The notes under the pieces: model-generated
Told to the model about the DNA's origin: nothing
Database searches by the model: none
What the model saw: only the letters and a program-made list of their open reading frames with translations
Shown here: piece by piece, positions 34,143-48,287 of the stretch
How positions within the stretch are numbered: the first letter of the stretch is position 1
How the letters are laid out: the number at the start of each line of letters is the position of its first letter
Position numbers and translations under genes: made by a program
Source of the DNA: Amoebidium appalachense
Lineage: Eukaryota > Ichthyosporea
Length of the DNA stretch: 64,000 nt
Direction: 5' to 3'
Assembly: GCA_963693365.1 (NCBI GenBank)
Contig: CAVNZM010000005.1
Coordinates: forward strand, 5,704,001-5,768,000

Positions 34143-34365
34143 ACTTTTAAGGTGGCCTTACCGCCCACGAGCAGTTGTAAATATCAATATGCCACCTCCT
34201 TATAGTTGTATCAATGTTTACTATTTTATCTTGAGAACACCGATATAGCCGTTGCCCTTTATGGCGAACCATTCGCAGTGACTAGTCTGCGACAAATAAA
34301 AAAGCAGGTAAAGAATGGGCTGAATGCAATTGTTAGAAGCACATGTAAACTGTTTAGCCCCCCCT

Positions 34366-34411
<46 letters not shown>

Positions 34412-34735
34412 TTCCCACCCGGACGTGTGTGCGCGACTTTTAAGGTGGCCTTACCGCCCACGAGCAGTTGTAAATGTCAATATGCCGCCTCCTTATAGTT
34501 GTATCAATGTTTACTATTTTATCTTTAGAACACCGATATAGCCGTTGCCCTTTATGGCGAACCATTTGCAGTGACTAGTCTGCGACAAATAAAAAAGCAG
34601 GTAAAGAATGGGCTGAATGCAATTGTTAGAAGCACATGTAAACTGTTTAGCCCCCCCCTTCCCCCCCCCCCCCCCCCCTCCCCCTCGCCCCCCCCCCCCC
34701 CCCCCCCCCCTTCCCACCCGGACGTGTGTGCGCGC
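34143..34735. repeat. Tandem duplication of a ~293-bp unit downstream of glycerol kinase
   Basis: 34143-34435 and 34436-34735 are near-identical. Each begins ACTTTTAAGGTGGCCTTACC and ends in a C run followed by TTCCCACCCGGACGTGTGTG. Only a few substitutions separate the unique parts. Each copy holds an AATAAA (first at 34295-34300), so the duplication also doubles a potential poly(A) signal of the kinase gene. Confidence 0.9.
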
Positions 34736-34736
34736 A

Positions 34737-34787
<51 letters not shown>

Positions 34788-35253
34788 GTCAATTATTTTC
34801 TTCTTTCTTCTAGGTTCTCTCTCTCTCTCCCTCTCTCTCTCCTTCTCCCTCTCTCCCTCTCCCTCTCCCTCTCCCTCTCTCCCTCTCTCTCCCCCCCCCC
34901 CCCTGCCCCCTCTATCCGCCATCTCCCGCCCTTCTGCTCTCTCCCCCCCCCCCCCCCCCCCGCCCTCTCCCTCTCTTTCCTATCCCTCTCTCTCTCTCTC
35001 TCTCTCTTCGAGGCTCTCTCTCGCCCCCTCTCCCTCTCCCTCTCCCTCTCCCTCTCCCTCTCCCCTCTACCTCTCCCTCTCCCCCCCCCCCCCTATCCGC
35101 CATCTCGCGCCCTTCTGCTCTCTCTCTCTCTCTCTCCACCCTCCCCCCACCCCCTGCCCTCTCCCTCTCTTTCCTATCCCCCCCCCCCCTTCTCTCTCTC
35201 TCTCTCTCTTTCCCTCCCCCCCCCCCCTCTCTCTCTCCCCCCCCCCCTCCTCT

Positions 35254-35316
<63 letters not shown>

Positions 35317-35480
35317 TCTCCCTCCCTCCCTCCCTCCCCCGTCTCCTCCCCCTCCATCATCCCCCCTCCCCCCTCCCCCAATCCCCCCCAACTCCAAAAC
35401 ACATTCCCAAACCATCAGCACGAATCGAAGGATCTACCTTACCCCAATCAATCCCAAGAGTACACGTGTAAATACACAAA
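34736..35480. repeat. (CA)n, (CT)n and C-rich block with a 181-bp local duplication
   Basis: CA repeats at 34736-34787 are followed by CT/CCCT sequence. The segment starting CTATCCGCCATCTC at 34912 recurs at about 35093 with the same downstream order (CGCCCTTCTGCTCTCTC, then TTTCCTATCCC). Confidence 0.85.
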
Positions 35481-35495
35481 GAAATATGTGCTCAC

Positions 35496-35577
35496 CTGCC
35501 ATCAGCATCTTTTTCGACCTCTCCAGGTCGTCCTTGCATCCCATTAACTCTCTTCCCACTCTGCCAGTACCCTCTGG
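35496..35577 (-). other. Possible orphan exon with heptad-like sequence
   Basis: On the minus strand a frame reading GRELMGCKDDLERSKKMLMA ends at a strong GGCAG|GTGAGC donor (exon end 35496). The spacing of hydrophobic residues suggests a coiled coil. The presumed acceptor side is G-rich and weak, and no partner exon was found. Confidence 0.2.
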
Positions 35578-35579
35578 CC

Positions 35580-35645
35580 ACGGTCCCCCCCCCCCCCCCC
35601 CTCCCTCGCCTCCCCAACCCCCCCAAACCCCCCCCCCTTTCTCCG

Positions 35646-35680
<35 letters not shown>

Positions 35681-36147
35681 CCCCGCCCCCTTCCCCCAGC
35701 CCCCCGGTACCCCAGGGGGGTCCTCCCCCCTTTGACCCACCCATTGGCAAGGTAGCTCCCAGTCCAGCGAGGTCCCATACCTCCAACCCTCCCCCCCCCC
35801 CCCTCCCCCTCCCCCTCCTTCCCCCCCTTCCGTCACCTCTCCCCCCTTTCCTCTCTCCCTTTCGGCCGGCGAGCATGTCTCCTCCCCCTGCCCAAAAAAA
35901 GAAAAAAAAAATAAAAATTGCTGCCCCACCCCCTTCCCCACAGCCCCCGCCATTTTCAAGTTCAGTTGCTAAACTTTACTAGATCTGTGCCATTCCATCT
36001 CCTTTGGTCCCACCCGGGCAGTGGCACCCATTTTTCAAGCCTGCTACATATATACAAGATTCGATCATGATTAAGTTCTTAGATTTGGATAGCCTACATT
36101 GTCTGACTTCTGACTCCATACTGCCCTTGTTTGTGTGTGCTGACGTG

Positions 36148-36183
<36 letters not shown>

Positions 36184-36354
36184 ATACACACACACACGCA
36201 TACACACCACCCAACCCACCACCCACCTACCCCCATTTACACACACCAACCGCATGGCGGCAAAGTGTAAGCCACTCGGCTTCAGTTGAAGTAAATAAAT
36301 GAAACGTGCGACGTACGAATATTTGGATGATTAACTCGGCAGCTGTGAATGATA
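35580..36354. other. C-rich low complexity and unique intergenic DNA
   Basis: C-rich sequence fills 35585-35850 and a C run 36149-36181. 35950-36130 and 36240-36354 are unique with nothing recognised. Confidence 0.5.
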
Positions 36355-36900
36355 TCACTGCCTTGCCATATTCATGGTAATAAGAAGAGAGGCAACCAGA
36401 AGCACAGCAGCCAACGTTACCAGGAGATAGTTGGCGGTGCGCGTGTACTCTCCGTTGGCGTCAATGTGCTTGGGGTCCAGTTCTTCCATAAGCCCTCCCA
36501 GGCGGTAAAACTCTGCGTCTTCCTTCAAAAGCTCCTTTTCCTTCTCTGTGAGAAAGGCCACTTTCAACTCCCGTCACCTCAGATGGTCTGCAACGTACTA
36601 AAAACAGCAGGGTTTCTGTTGATGAATAATGCACCACTCTTGTCTCTCTTGGCCTCCCAGTACCCCAAAAACTTAGCGGCAAAATACGAGTCCGGAGCCG
36701 GCTTGCTGGTCAGGTCCTTGAGGGGAAGTGAAAAGAGGGTGCCCCCCACGTTGAGGGTGATGGGGTCGGCCAGCTTGCTGACAATGAGTTTCGGCTCCAT
36801 GTTGGCCCATGCAGTCTCTTTCTCCTCCAGTGCACGTTTTCCTTCCGCCAGTGCTGCTAGAAGGCCCTCGATGCTGCTGGTGGTGGTTTGGTACTGCTGG
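36355..36900 (-). pseudogene. KCTD-like BTB/T1-domain protein with C-terminal membrane anchor, frame broken
   Basis: Reading leftward from about 36900: a helical, charged segment (GLLAALAEGKRALEEKETAW); MEPKLIV at 36800 (good Kozak context); then the tetramerisation-type BTB fold: ITLNVGGTLFSLPLKDL, FLGYWEAKRDKSGALFINRN, AVFSTLQTI. There the frame meets TGA at about 36579-36581. Some 14 bases on, in another frame, the domain continues with LKVAFLTEKEKELLKEDAEF and YRLGGLMEELDP. It ends in a hydrophobic helix, LLVTLAAVLLVASLLITM, six residues before the TGA at 36355-36357. The two parts match successive pieces of one T1 domain, so a lesion (or assembly error) separates them. A strong GTAAGT donor at about 36976 and a TATA box at about 37179-37185 lie upstream. 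KCTD proteins are normally soluble cullin-3 adaptors; a tail anchor is unusual. Confidence 0.65.
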
Positions 36901-36904
36901 TGGA

Positions 36905-37570
36905 GACATTTTGTTTTGAAAAATTTCCCTCAGAAAATCGTTCATTCTGTACGTGAAGTTACGAAGCTCAACTTACTTTTTCAACCGGATATGTCCACTA
37001 TTCCTCACTTTAAATGATTGATGACTCAAAAGTCACTATGAATAGGCTGTCAACTACTGTATGCCCTTAGACTACTTGAAAAGAAAGGTTTTCAGGTTGA
37101 ACAAAAGGAATATCAATAGATCATAACCAGTGCAGAGACCTTTTACACTGATGAGTTTGAGAAAGCTTTCATGATGTGCTTTATATTAGTTCGGAGGGTG
37201 GATGGGGAATGCACGGCCTATAACCCAAATGTTTGTTGAAGTGACAGCTGCAGCTATAAACAGCCTACAGCAACCAAACTACATAGTGCTATCATAGCTG
37301 ATATCTACTGCAATTTTATTTGAAGGTGTGGTACTGTCTATGTCTACAGTACCGTACCGGTCCACACGTGTTCGGGTCCTGTAATCCGGGTTATTTGCAT
37401 GCTTGGAGTTCTCTTTTACACGCACGAAACTGGCATTGTCAACACGAACAAGAACACCTTTTCTTTCACATGCCAGCCCCAATAAAACCTGACGGTAAGG
37501 GCAAGCTACAGATTGTATAGCGAATGGACATGTTATTCATACACTTCGAACGTTTTCTGACAATCCCCCC

Positions 37571-37602
<32 letters not shown>

Positions 37603-37654
37603 ACCACCACCACCACCACCACCACCACCACCAGGTCACACAGCGTGGCACACC

Positions 37655-37685
<31 letters not shown>

Positions 37686-38160
37686 TGCAAAGACGAACAG
37701 TAAATTAAAAATATACCTACCCCCCAATCATTGAGACGGTCTATTTTCATGAAGATACCCCCCCCCCCCCCCCCCCCATCCCTTCCCCTGTGCCTGTGCC
37801 CCCCAAAAACCCGTGCATGCAAACGTTCATCCGCACCTCCGAATGCAGCCTCCACTGTAAAGGCTTCCGTTTGAATCCAACACCAAGATTTTGAGCACAC
37901 GTATTCGTAACATTATTGTTGCTCCCCCCCCCTCCCCCCCCCCCCCCCTCTCGGCCTTCCCCCCCCCCCCCCCCCTCAGTGTCCCGGCTGAAAACCAAGT
38001 GGACGGGGTTTACCCTGTCCGTGCTTGAACCCCAGGCCGCAGCACAGACTCGTCGAAATGAAAAGTTCAAGGCACTTGTGCCGCAGTGTTTAGGGTTCAC
38101 TGCTAGTGTAACGTCCCCTGCATTTTTACGAGACTGTTGCTGTGGTTGGGTTCGGGCGGC
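36905..38160. other. Upstream region of the BTB gene, C runs and (CCA)n
   Basis: 36960-37540 is unique DNA that includes a TATA box for the minus strand. A C run at 37574-37602 leads into (CCA)n to about 37634. An A run lies at about 37656-37683. C runs at 37759-37777 and about 37940-37975 flank a copy of the dispersed element described in the findings (37800-37918). Confidence 0.5.
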
Positions 38161-38169
38161 TTGGCTACT

Positions 38170-38214
38170 ATGCCGGACACATCACCTCTTATTCATTATG
38201 GTCGACAAGAAGAG
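38170..38214 (+). CDS. Possible first coding exon of an unidentified gene
   Basis: ATG at 38170 opens a 15-codon frame, MPDTSPLIHYGRQEE, which runs into a perfect GAG|GTAAGT donor at 38215. A second ATG at 38198 (MVDKKR) uses the same donor in another frame. Upstream 38000-38169 is C-poor unique DNA that could be 5' UTR. No downstream partner is proven; the exon at 42.0 kb is one candidate. Confidence 0.3.
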
Positions 38215-38215
38215 G

Positions 38216-39198
<983 letters not shown>

Positions 39199-39210
39199 AT
39201 GTGGAGCTCT

Positions 39211-39708
39211 CTCTCGAGTGTTTTTACCACAACGCCATTGTGCACTCAGACTGCGTGCATGCCTGTAAACCCTACACAAAACAAAACACACACACACACT
39301 TGCAAACATATACACACGCACTCTCTCTCTCCTTTCTCGTTTTCCTTCTTTTTCTTTCTTTCTTTCTTTTCTTTTCTTCCCCCTCCCCCCCCCCCCCCCC
39401 AAAAAAAAAAAAAAAAAAAAAAAACGAATCAAGCATCAGCTGCCCCCGCGCCATCATTCTAGTTCAACCTTTTTACTCACCACCCCCCCCCCCCCCCCCC
39501 CCCCCCCCCCTCTCCCCCTCCCCCTCTCGAGTGTTTTTTTGTTGTTTATACCACGGCACCATTGTGCACTCAGACTGCCGCATGATGCATGCCTGTAAAC
39601 CCTACACAAAACAAAACACACTGTGACACACACTTGCAAACACATACACACACTCTCTCTTTACTTCCTCGTTTTCTTTCTTTCTTTCTTTTCTTTTCCT
39701 TTGCCCCC

Positions 39709-39748
<40 letters not shown>

Positions 39749-39830
39749 AGTAAAGCATAAGCCGCTCTCGCACCATCATTTTAGTTCTACTTTTTTACCC
39801 AGTCCCCCCTCCCCCCCCCCCTCTGTTCCC
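39211..39830. repeat. Tandem duplication of a ~313-bp unit
   Basis: 39211-39523 and 39524 to about 39830 share the same order: CTCTCGAGTG, CATTGTGCACTCAGACTG, GCATGCCTGTAAACCCTACA, a TTTCTTTCTTTCTTTTC tract, a C run, then CACCATCATTCTAGTTC (or TTTTAG). Copies differ by small indels and by a 22-base A run after the C run in copy 1 only. Confidence 0.9.
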
Positions 39831-39854
39831 CTCCCCCATCCCCCCTCCCCCCTC

Positions 39855-42000
<2,146 letters not shown>

Positions 42001-42015
42001 AACCCGGCAATTAAG

Positions 42016-42154
42016 TGAGCTGGAGATAGTGCAAAAAAAGGGAAGAATACTAGTTGGCAACTTCGGAGAGAGAATGGTTCACATTCAGGAAGCAGATAGT
42101 CTTGGCCATGATACTGCTGAATATATACTCGGCAACATATCAACAAATAAATCG
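42016..42154 (+). CDS. Orphan exon resembling the N-terminal half of a Qb-SNARE motif
   Basis: A 46-codon open segment in unique DNA ends at a TCG|GTAACA donor (42154). It follows an AG at 42014-42015 (or a CAG at 41998-42000). It contains ERMVHIQEADSLGHDTAEYI followed by LGNISTNKS. The spacing E-x-x-x-L-G-x-D/E-x-x-E-x-I is like the first half of a Vti1-type SNARE helix, which normally assembles into vesicle-fusion bundles. No membrane-anchor exon was found downstream on this strand. It could be an exon of a gene starting near 38.17 kb or a gene fragment. The resemblance is by eye only. Confidence 0.35.
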
Positions 42155-42194
42155 GTAACACGGGTGAAAAGGGGGAGGTGACGGTGGTGAGGGT

Positions 42195-42230
<36 letters not shown>

Positions 42231-42349
42231 GGGGGCCGGGCCTAAACAAGTTCATTTGCCTAGGGCGCGCGGTCACGGGCAAGCCAGGGAACGTGTTCTT
42301 GCCAACGAAGAGGCCCAGACGTCAACGCTCGCGTTTTCTGTTGGCTTCG

Positions 42350-42504
42350 ATTGGACACCATGACTTCCGATTGGTGGCTCAAGCAGAAACATGTGTCCCG
42401 TTTGGAAGACCCGGCTCAACGAGTACGTGAATTTAAAGCGAGTTCGGCTGTGTGGCTCTTTTCAAGCGCTCTATTGCCATAAAAAAAAGAACTCGCGCTC
42501 CAAT
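42350..42504 (+). promoter_or_regulatory. CCAAT cluster upstream of the 42.65-kb gene
   Basis: ATTGG at 42350 and 42370 and CCAAT at 42500 lie 150-300 bases upstream of the ATG at 42649. A G run at 42190-42229 lies further upstream. Confidence 0.45.
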
Positions 42505-42648
42505 AAAAACCTGCCATATCAGCATAGTCACGAAGCATCCCTTCTAAAAGGAAACGGAGCCATCATTGCAAGGTCATCTCAACTAGTTCGTAGTTTTTCT
42601 GTTGCAATTAACGGTGAGCGTGCAGGAGAAAACGAGGATCCTCTCAAC

Positions 42649-43006
42649 ATGCCCAGGACAATTGGAGACCAGAAAGACACGGACATGGAGGGCAACACGC
42701 AGGCAAGTGTAACATGTTGCACTGACTAGGTGCCTTTTGAAGTGCTTGGTTATTTGCTTTATATCAGGCAAGTAGGGTATTGGGCAAAAGTTTGCCAAGA
42801 AGCAAAAGCTGCAAAGGTCACTGACTTGCATAGATTTGCCTTTTTAAAACCCATACATCACCTGTGGTGTTTATCTGGTAGTCTGGGAACTGTTTACAGT
42901 TATCTCGAAGTTGCATAGCTTAGTGCTGTAGGCCGGATGGATTGAAGTAAAGACGTCAGACTCTAAGGAAGGGTTTGTTCTGGTTATGACATTGCCAGGC
43001 CGGGAG

Positions 43007-43102
<96 letters not shown>

Positions 43103-43436
43103 CTGCTGTTGTTTGCAAGTGGCGCTTTGTGGTTTTAATGTGTGTGTGTGTGTGTTGGGGGGGGGCGAGCTAGACTCTCAGTAAAAATGGAGGGAGGGAA
43201 GGGGGGAAATTAATCATCTGTGACCAGTACGATGACCCTACAGCTAGCAAAATGAGGGTTTTGCAGGACAGGAAATGACGTGGATAACAATATGGGCTAT
43301 CCAAATTGAATAGTCACCACAATGGATTGCGAACGGGGTATATCATGATCTACCAATGGTTGGTATGGCTAGTTTTTTTTTTTTTTTTTTTTTTTTTGTT
43401 TGTAGGGGGAGGGAGGGAAATGAGGAGATTTGTACG

Positions 43437-43494
<58 letters not shown>

Positions 43495-43893
43495 GGGGGG
43501 GGGGAGGGGGGGGGGGGGGGAATGGCAAAGCAGTTATGAGGAGGAATTCCGATATTTAATGATGGCAAGTACATTCATTTTTCACATCTTCTGAGTTCGC
43601 GTTGGCTTTGTGGCCATGATCCATCTCTATAGACGGCCCGAAAAATACTATATTAGTAAGAAACACAAGTTAAATTTTACTTACCAACTACTAGCCTCAG
43701 GACAACGAGGACCACAAGGGGGTGCGGTTTGAGTCGACGGGAGCAGGAGACACACAAGCAAAGTAAGTTCCTTCTTAATGCGGGTATACACTGTATTATT
43801 GTTGTATTTCGAGGTTTTTTTTTTTCCTTTTTGACTTTTATTTTTTTCCCTTTTTTTCTTCTTCTTCAATTAAATCTTCTTTTTTTTTTTGGT

Positions 43894-43938
<45 letters not shown>

Positions 43939-44250
43939 GGGGGAGGGGGGAGGGAGGGGGGAATAAATCTTACCAAGGTCCAAGAGATTGTTTCCATTGG
44001 GTATTCGGTATTTGGGTTTTTTCCAACGGCAGACGTCAACCTTTTGAACCTAAGTTTGGCTTATTGTGCAAGGCTGCTTCTGGTTCAGAGGGTTTCATGC
44101 AACTTGGATAGTTTGGTTGAAGTGGGAAATATTATGATACGAATTTTCAGGTGTCTCTAAGGCTTGAGTGAGTAACTGCTGGAGTTTTTGGGGAAAGCTT
44201 TGATCTAAGAATGAGGCTTAAACACACACACACACGCCGCACACACACAC

Positions 44251-44325
<75 letters not shown>

Positions 44326-44405
44326 ACACGCACACACGCACACACGCACGAACACGAACACTGTGACTGACTCGCACGTATTCGCGTGTGCCCTCATGCA
44401 CACGT

Positions 44406-44462
<57 letters not shown>

Positions 44463-45152
44463 GTGTCACACAAATACACACACTGGGATGCGGAAAATTT
44501 GAGACATGCACGTAACTTCATGCGCACACACATCTCGCGTACATATATATACACATCAGTTGAAGCTCAACATTCACAGTATGCACACAGCAAACATGCA
44601 CATACACCGACTGACACTACATCAATTCTCGATTGCATTATTGTTGTCAAAAATTAATTACTCCCCCCCTCCCCTCTCCCCCCCCTCTGCCCCCCCCCCC
44701 CCCCCCCCCCCCCCTATCTGTCCCTCCTGATTATCCCTCCCTCCCCCTGTTTCCCCCTTCCCCCTCCCTCCGTCCCCCCCCCCCCCCCCCCTCCCCCCCT
44801 CCCCTCCCCCCCCCCCCCCCCCAAAAAAAAAAATCTCCCTCCCCCCATTTTGCACACAGGGTCCTTGACAAACAGGAGGAGCGGGTCCTTCCTCTTGGCG
44901 AGATTCATGCGGCCATTCGCCTCCAGAACATGATGTTAGAAGCAAAGAGCAGATACACCAGCGAGGGCAAGCAAGAGCTTGCCATGGCAGTCTATGATGG
45001 CATCGACATCTTCTCGCAGAAAACAGCCCAGCCTGTACTGTTGAACCCAAATAGCACCGCCGAAGAGATGAAAGAGGCACGCGAGACCCTGAGCAACATA
45101 CCCTGAGCAACATTATTCAACATGGTCGACTCGTCAAACTCTTTCACCTGTA

Positions 45153-45195
<43 letters not shown>

Positions 45196-45197
45196 AC

Positions 45198-45228
<31 letters not shown>

Positions 45229-45723
45229 AAGAAAGAAAAAAAGGAATGAATCAGTAGAAAGAATGAAAGAAAGGAAGGCAGAAAGGAAGAAAGAAAAGAA
45301 AGAAAAAAACCAGTGCACACATAAAGAAAGAAAGAAGAAGAAAGAAGAACACATATAATGTTTACCACTGACCCCGCGCGCCATTGATGCTGTGATTTGT
45401 TACTCCCCCATCCCTCATTACTATTTAATATGCCATTGGAGCCGTTCTCGCTCATTAGCAAACTTTCTTACCCTGCTAATGTACCCCCTCTTCTCCTCCC
45501 TCCCCTCCCCTTCCCCCCCTCCCCCCCTCCCCCCCCTCCCCCCCTTCTCCCCCCCCCCCCCCCCTTCCCCTCCCCCCCCCCCCCCCCCATCGATATCTTG
45601 CATCCTTGCACTCGATTTGGACGAGCACACGTACCGTACGTGACGTGTGCATACACCTAACACCGTCGATAACTGACATGATGCATTTTTTTGCTATTTC
45701 CCCCCCTCTCTTCGGCCCCTTTG

Positions 45724-45760
<37 letters not shown>

Positions 45761-45838
45761 CCTCCCCTCCCCCCCCCCCCCCCCACACACACACACCTTC
45801 CCCCTCTTTTTCTGTGCTGCTCCCTCTCTCTCTCTTTC

Positions 45839-45877
<39 letters not shown>

Positions 45878-45977
45878 AACTCTGGATAATGCGCATTGGC
45901 ATTTACTTATTCACTAATTGCCTTATTTCTTTCTTTTTTTTCTTTTCTTCTCTCTCTCTCTTTTTTTTCCTTTTTGG

Positions 45978-46010
<33 letters not shown>

Positions 46011-46352
46011 TTGTTAGCTAGTTTTTTTTTTGTGTGTGTGTGGGTGGGTGTGTGGGTGTGTGGATGTGAGGGTGTGAGGGTGTGAGGGTGTGGGTATGTG
46101 GGTGTGTCCGGGTGTGTGTGTGTCCTCAGGTAATGGTGTTCGCGGGGTTGTTGTTGTTACACACGTTGCGGATGGGTGGATGGACCGTTAATTGGCATGG
46201 TTTTTGACAATGGTGTTGTTGTCTCTGTATTTGGTGTACTAGTAAGGGTGCTGTATTTGGCCTCTCAAAACATGGATCATGCATGTATGATAGTTCTTTT
46301 GTGTGCGCATATACTTGAGTTACAGTAACCCATGTGCACGTGCATGTGTGGA

Positions 46353-46383
<31 letters not shown>

Positions 46384-47265
46384 GCACGCACGCAAGCGCG
46401 CGTATTTCGTGTATACGAAAGGTTGTATATATGCACATGATGATGTGTGTCACGGTATTCGTGTGCTTGTGCTCATGCAGTGAGTTTGGATGTGGGGGGT
46501 GTGTATGTGTTTATATGACATTGTGTGCGATATACGGTACTAGTGAATGTAAGAATACAGTATTCAGTATGCACATCAGAGTTTAGATACATTGATATAC
46601 CTTGTTTGGAAAGAAACAGCCGCATTAATGACATGCACTACACTTGGGGATCCTATCTGGCCTTTACAAAACGAGCTGCCTCTGCCTGCAGGCCCCCCCC
46701 CCCACCACCACACACACACACCCACCCAACCACCCACACACACACACGTAGAACACATTGCCACTTTCCGCTCACAATCGTACACGTACACTGTTTGCAG
46801 CGAACGCGCTCTCACGCACACGTGAAACACAAACACACACACATATGCACAGGCACAGGCATACATACACGCACAAGCACACACGCACGCACCCACGCAC
46901 ACACACATGTACGCATGCACACACGCACACACGAAGGTGTGTACTGGTCACGGTTCTTCGTGAGAAGTTAAGGATTTTTGAATATGAAATGGGGGGGGGA
47001 GGGGGGAAGGAGTAGTAAGAATCGACGTCCGCCCTGGTGGTACTCCCCTCCCCTCCCCTCGGGAGGGGGGGGGGGGGGGAACCCATCCCCTCCGGGCCCC
47101 CCTCGGGGGGGGGGGGGGGGGGGGGGGGGGGCAGAGGAATTCCACGTGCACTCACCAAAGTTGTACATGTGCGTATTCGTTACATTTTTGGGCGGGGGAG
47201 GGGGAGGGGAGGAATTGCCTCCGTTTTGGCCACTGATGCATATCCCCCCCCCCCCCCCCCCCCTT

Positions 47266-47315
<50 letters not shown>

Positions 47316-47809
47316 ACACATACACACACGCGTTTCCCATCCCTTCGTGCTGGTGCTCTTCTTCTGCCGGATGCTGACGTGTGCTGATCTAGCTTGTGAT
47401 TGGGATCGCAGGTAATCGGAAGGGCACTGGTAGGGTATCAGTGATTGGTAGAGAGGGGCAAAACTAGCTGCGCTAGGAGTCTGGCCTTTTAGCAGACTTT
47501 TCCTCAGTAGGTTAGGAGCGCGAAAAGGAGGATAAGGAGAATATATTGTAGAGACACGAATAGTATAGTTTGATATAATAGTGTGTCAATGATTCACATA
47601 CTTAAATGCCCACCCAAGACATGTTTTAATGGCTTTCGCACACACAGCACACATCCCCTCCTATAGCCATAAAGACAAGTACATGCATCAGCACACGCCC
47701 CCCTAACCTTCTGTCCCCCCCCCCCCCCCCCTCTCCCTCAACCTGTTATATCCTACCCCAATCCATCCGACTCCACCCAACCCCTACCTGCTACACGACA
47801 TCCACATAA

Positions 47810-47846
<37 letters not shown>

Positions 47847-48025
47847 TTAAAACAACAACAAAAACATAAGAAAGAAACATCTTTCGCAGCACGCTCGATG
47901 AAGCCGCGCTCAAGGACGAGCCTACCGTGGTTCGCGGCCAACCCAGCAAGAGGGTTGAGAGGATCACCAACAAGCTCTTTCAGCTGCAGAAGGAGCACCA
48001 GTCTGTTGCCACTGGGTCGAAGTAA
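42649..48025 (+). CDS. Unrecognised four-exon gene, frame broken by a 14-bp tandem duplication
   Basis: Exons 42649-42702, 43695-43762, 44860-45149 and 47890-48025 (TAA). Intron 1 uses a CAG|GCAAGT (GC-AG) donor; the others are GT..AG. Phases fit (0, 2, 2) only if one copy of a 14-base tandem repeat (45087-45100 / 45101-45114) is discounted. As written, exon 3 reads into TGA at 45104-45106 after LSNIP. The undisturbed frame would give about 177 residues. The first 40 residues are acidic and probably disordered (PQDNEDHKGVRFESTGAGDT). The remainder is helical and charged: VLDKQEERVLPLGEIHAAIR, YDGIDIFSQKTAQPV, HGRLVKLFHL, SKRVERITNKLFQLQKEHQ. There is no signal peptide or membrane helix. I do not recognise the family. 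A possible 3' UTR with AATAAA at 48670-48675 follows. Confidence 0.6.
42712..43690. repeat. Intron 1 repeats: (GT)n and T/G runs
   Basis: (GT)n lies at 43011-43101 and a T run at 43373-43397. (GT)n followed by a G run occupies 43440-43520. The remaining DNA is unique. Confidence 0.8.
43763..44859. repeat. Intron 2 repeats: G run, (CA)n, C runs
   Basis: A G run lies at 43908-43937. (CA)n lies at about 44221-44312 with CA/GC-rich sequence to 44350, and (CA)n again at 44408-44460. C runs lie at 44690-44714 and 44776-44822, then an A run ahead of the exon 3 acceptor. Confidence 0.85.
45150..47889. repeat. Intron 3 repeats: C-A block, C runs, (GT)n, G runs
   Basis: The donor runs straight into a C run (45155-45194) and then an A run. 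GAAA-rich DNA reaches about 45350. C-rich runs lie at 45485-45588 and 45841-45876. GT/GGGTGT repeats occupy 45975-46130. CA/GC-rich DNA lies at 46820-46935, G/C runs at 47041-47300 and a C run at 47811-47846. 46140-46690 and 47330-47700 are unique with no supported exon. Confidence 0.75.
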
Positions 48026-48210
48026 AGGGTATGTGGCGATTATCTTCCTTTCATTTCTGCACTCACTTTGGTGTCTTTGAATTTGCCACCAACACTTTAT
48101 GCCTCCGCAATACTGCACTGGTATGTGGCATGCTAATGATGTGACTGTGATATGGTGTGCACCCAATAGCTGAAGTCACTAACAGCCGCAGGTTTCTTTT
48201 TTTTTTTTTT

Positions 48211-48241
<31 letters not shown>

Positions 48242-48242
48242 G

Positions 48243-48287
<45 letters not shown>

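Noticed and set aside
46525-46700. Open segment with unique sequence in intron 3 of the 42.65-kb gene
   Set aside because: No acceptor/donor pair giving phase with neighbouring exons.
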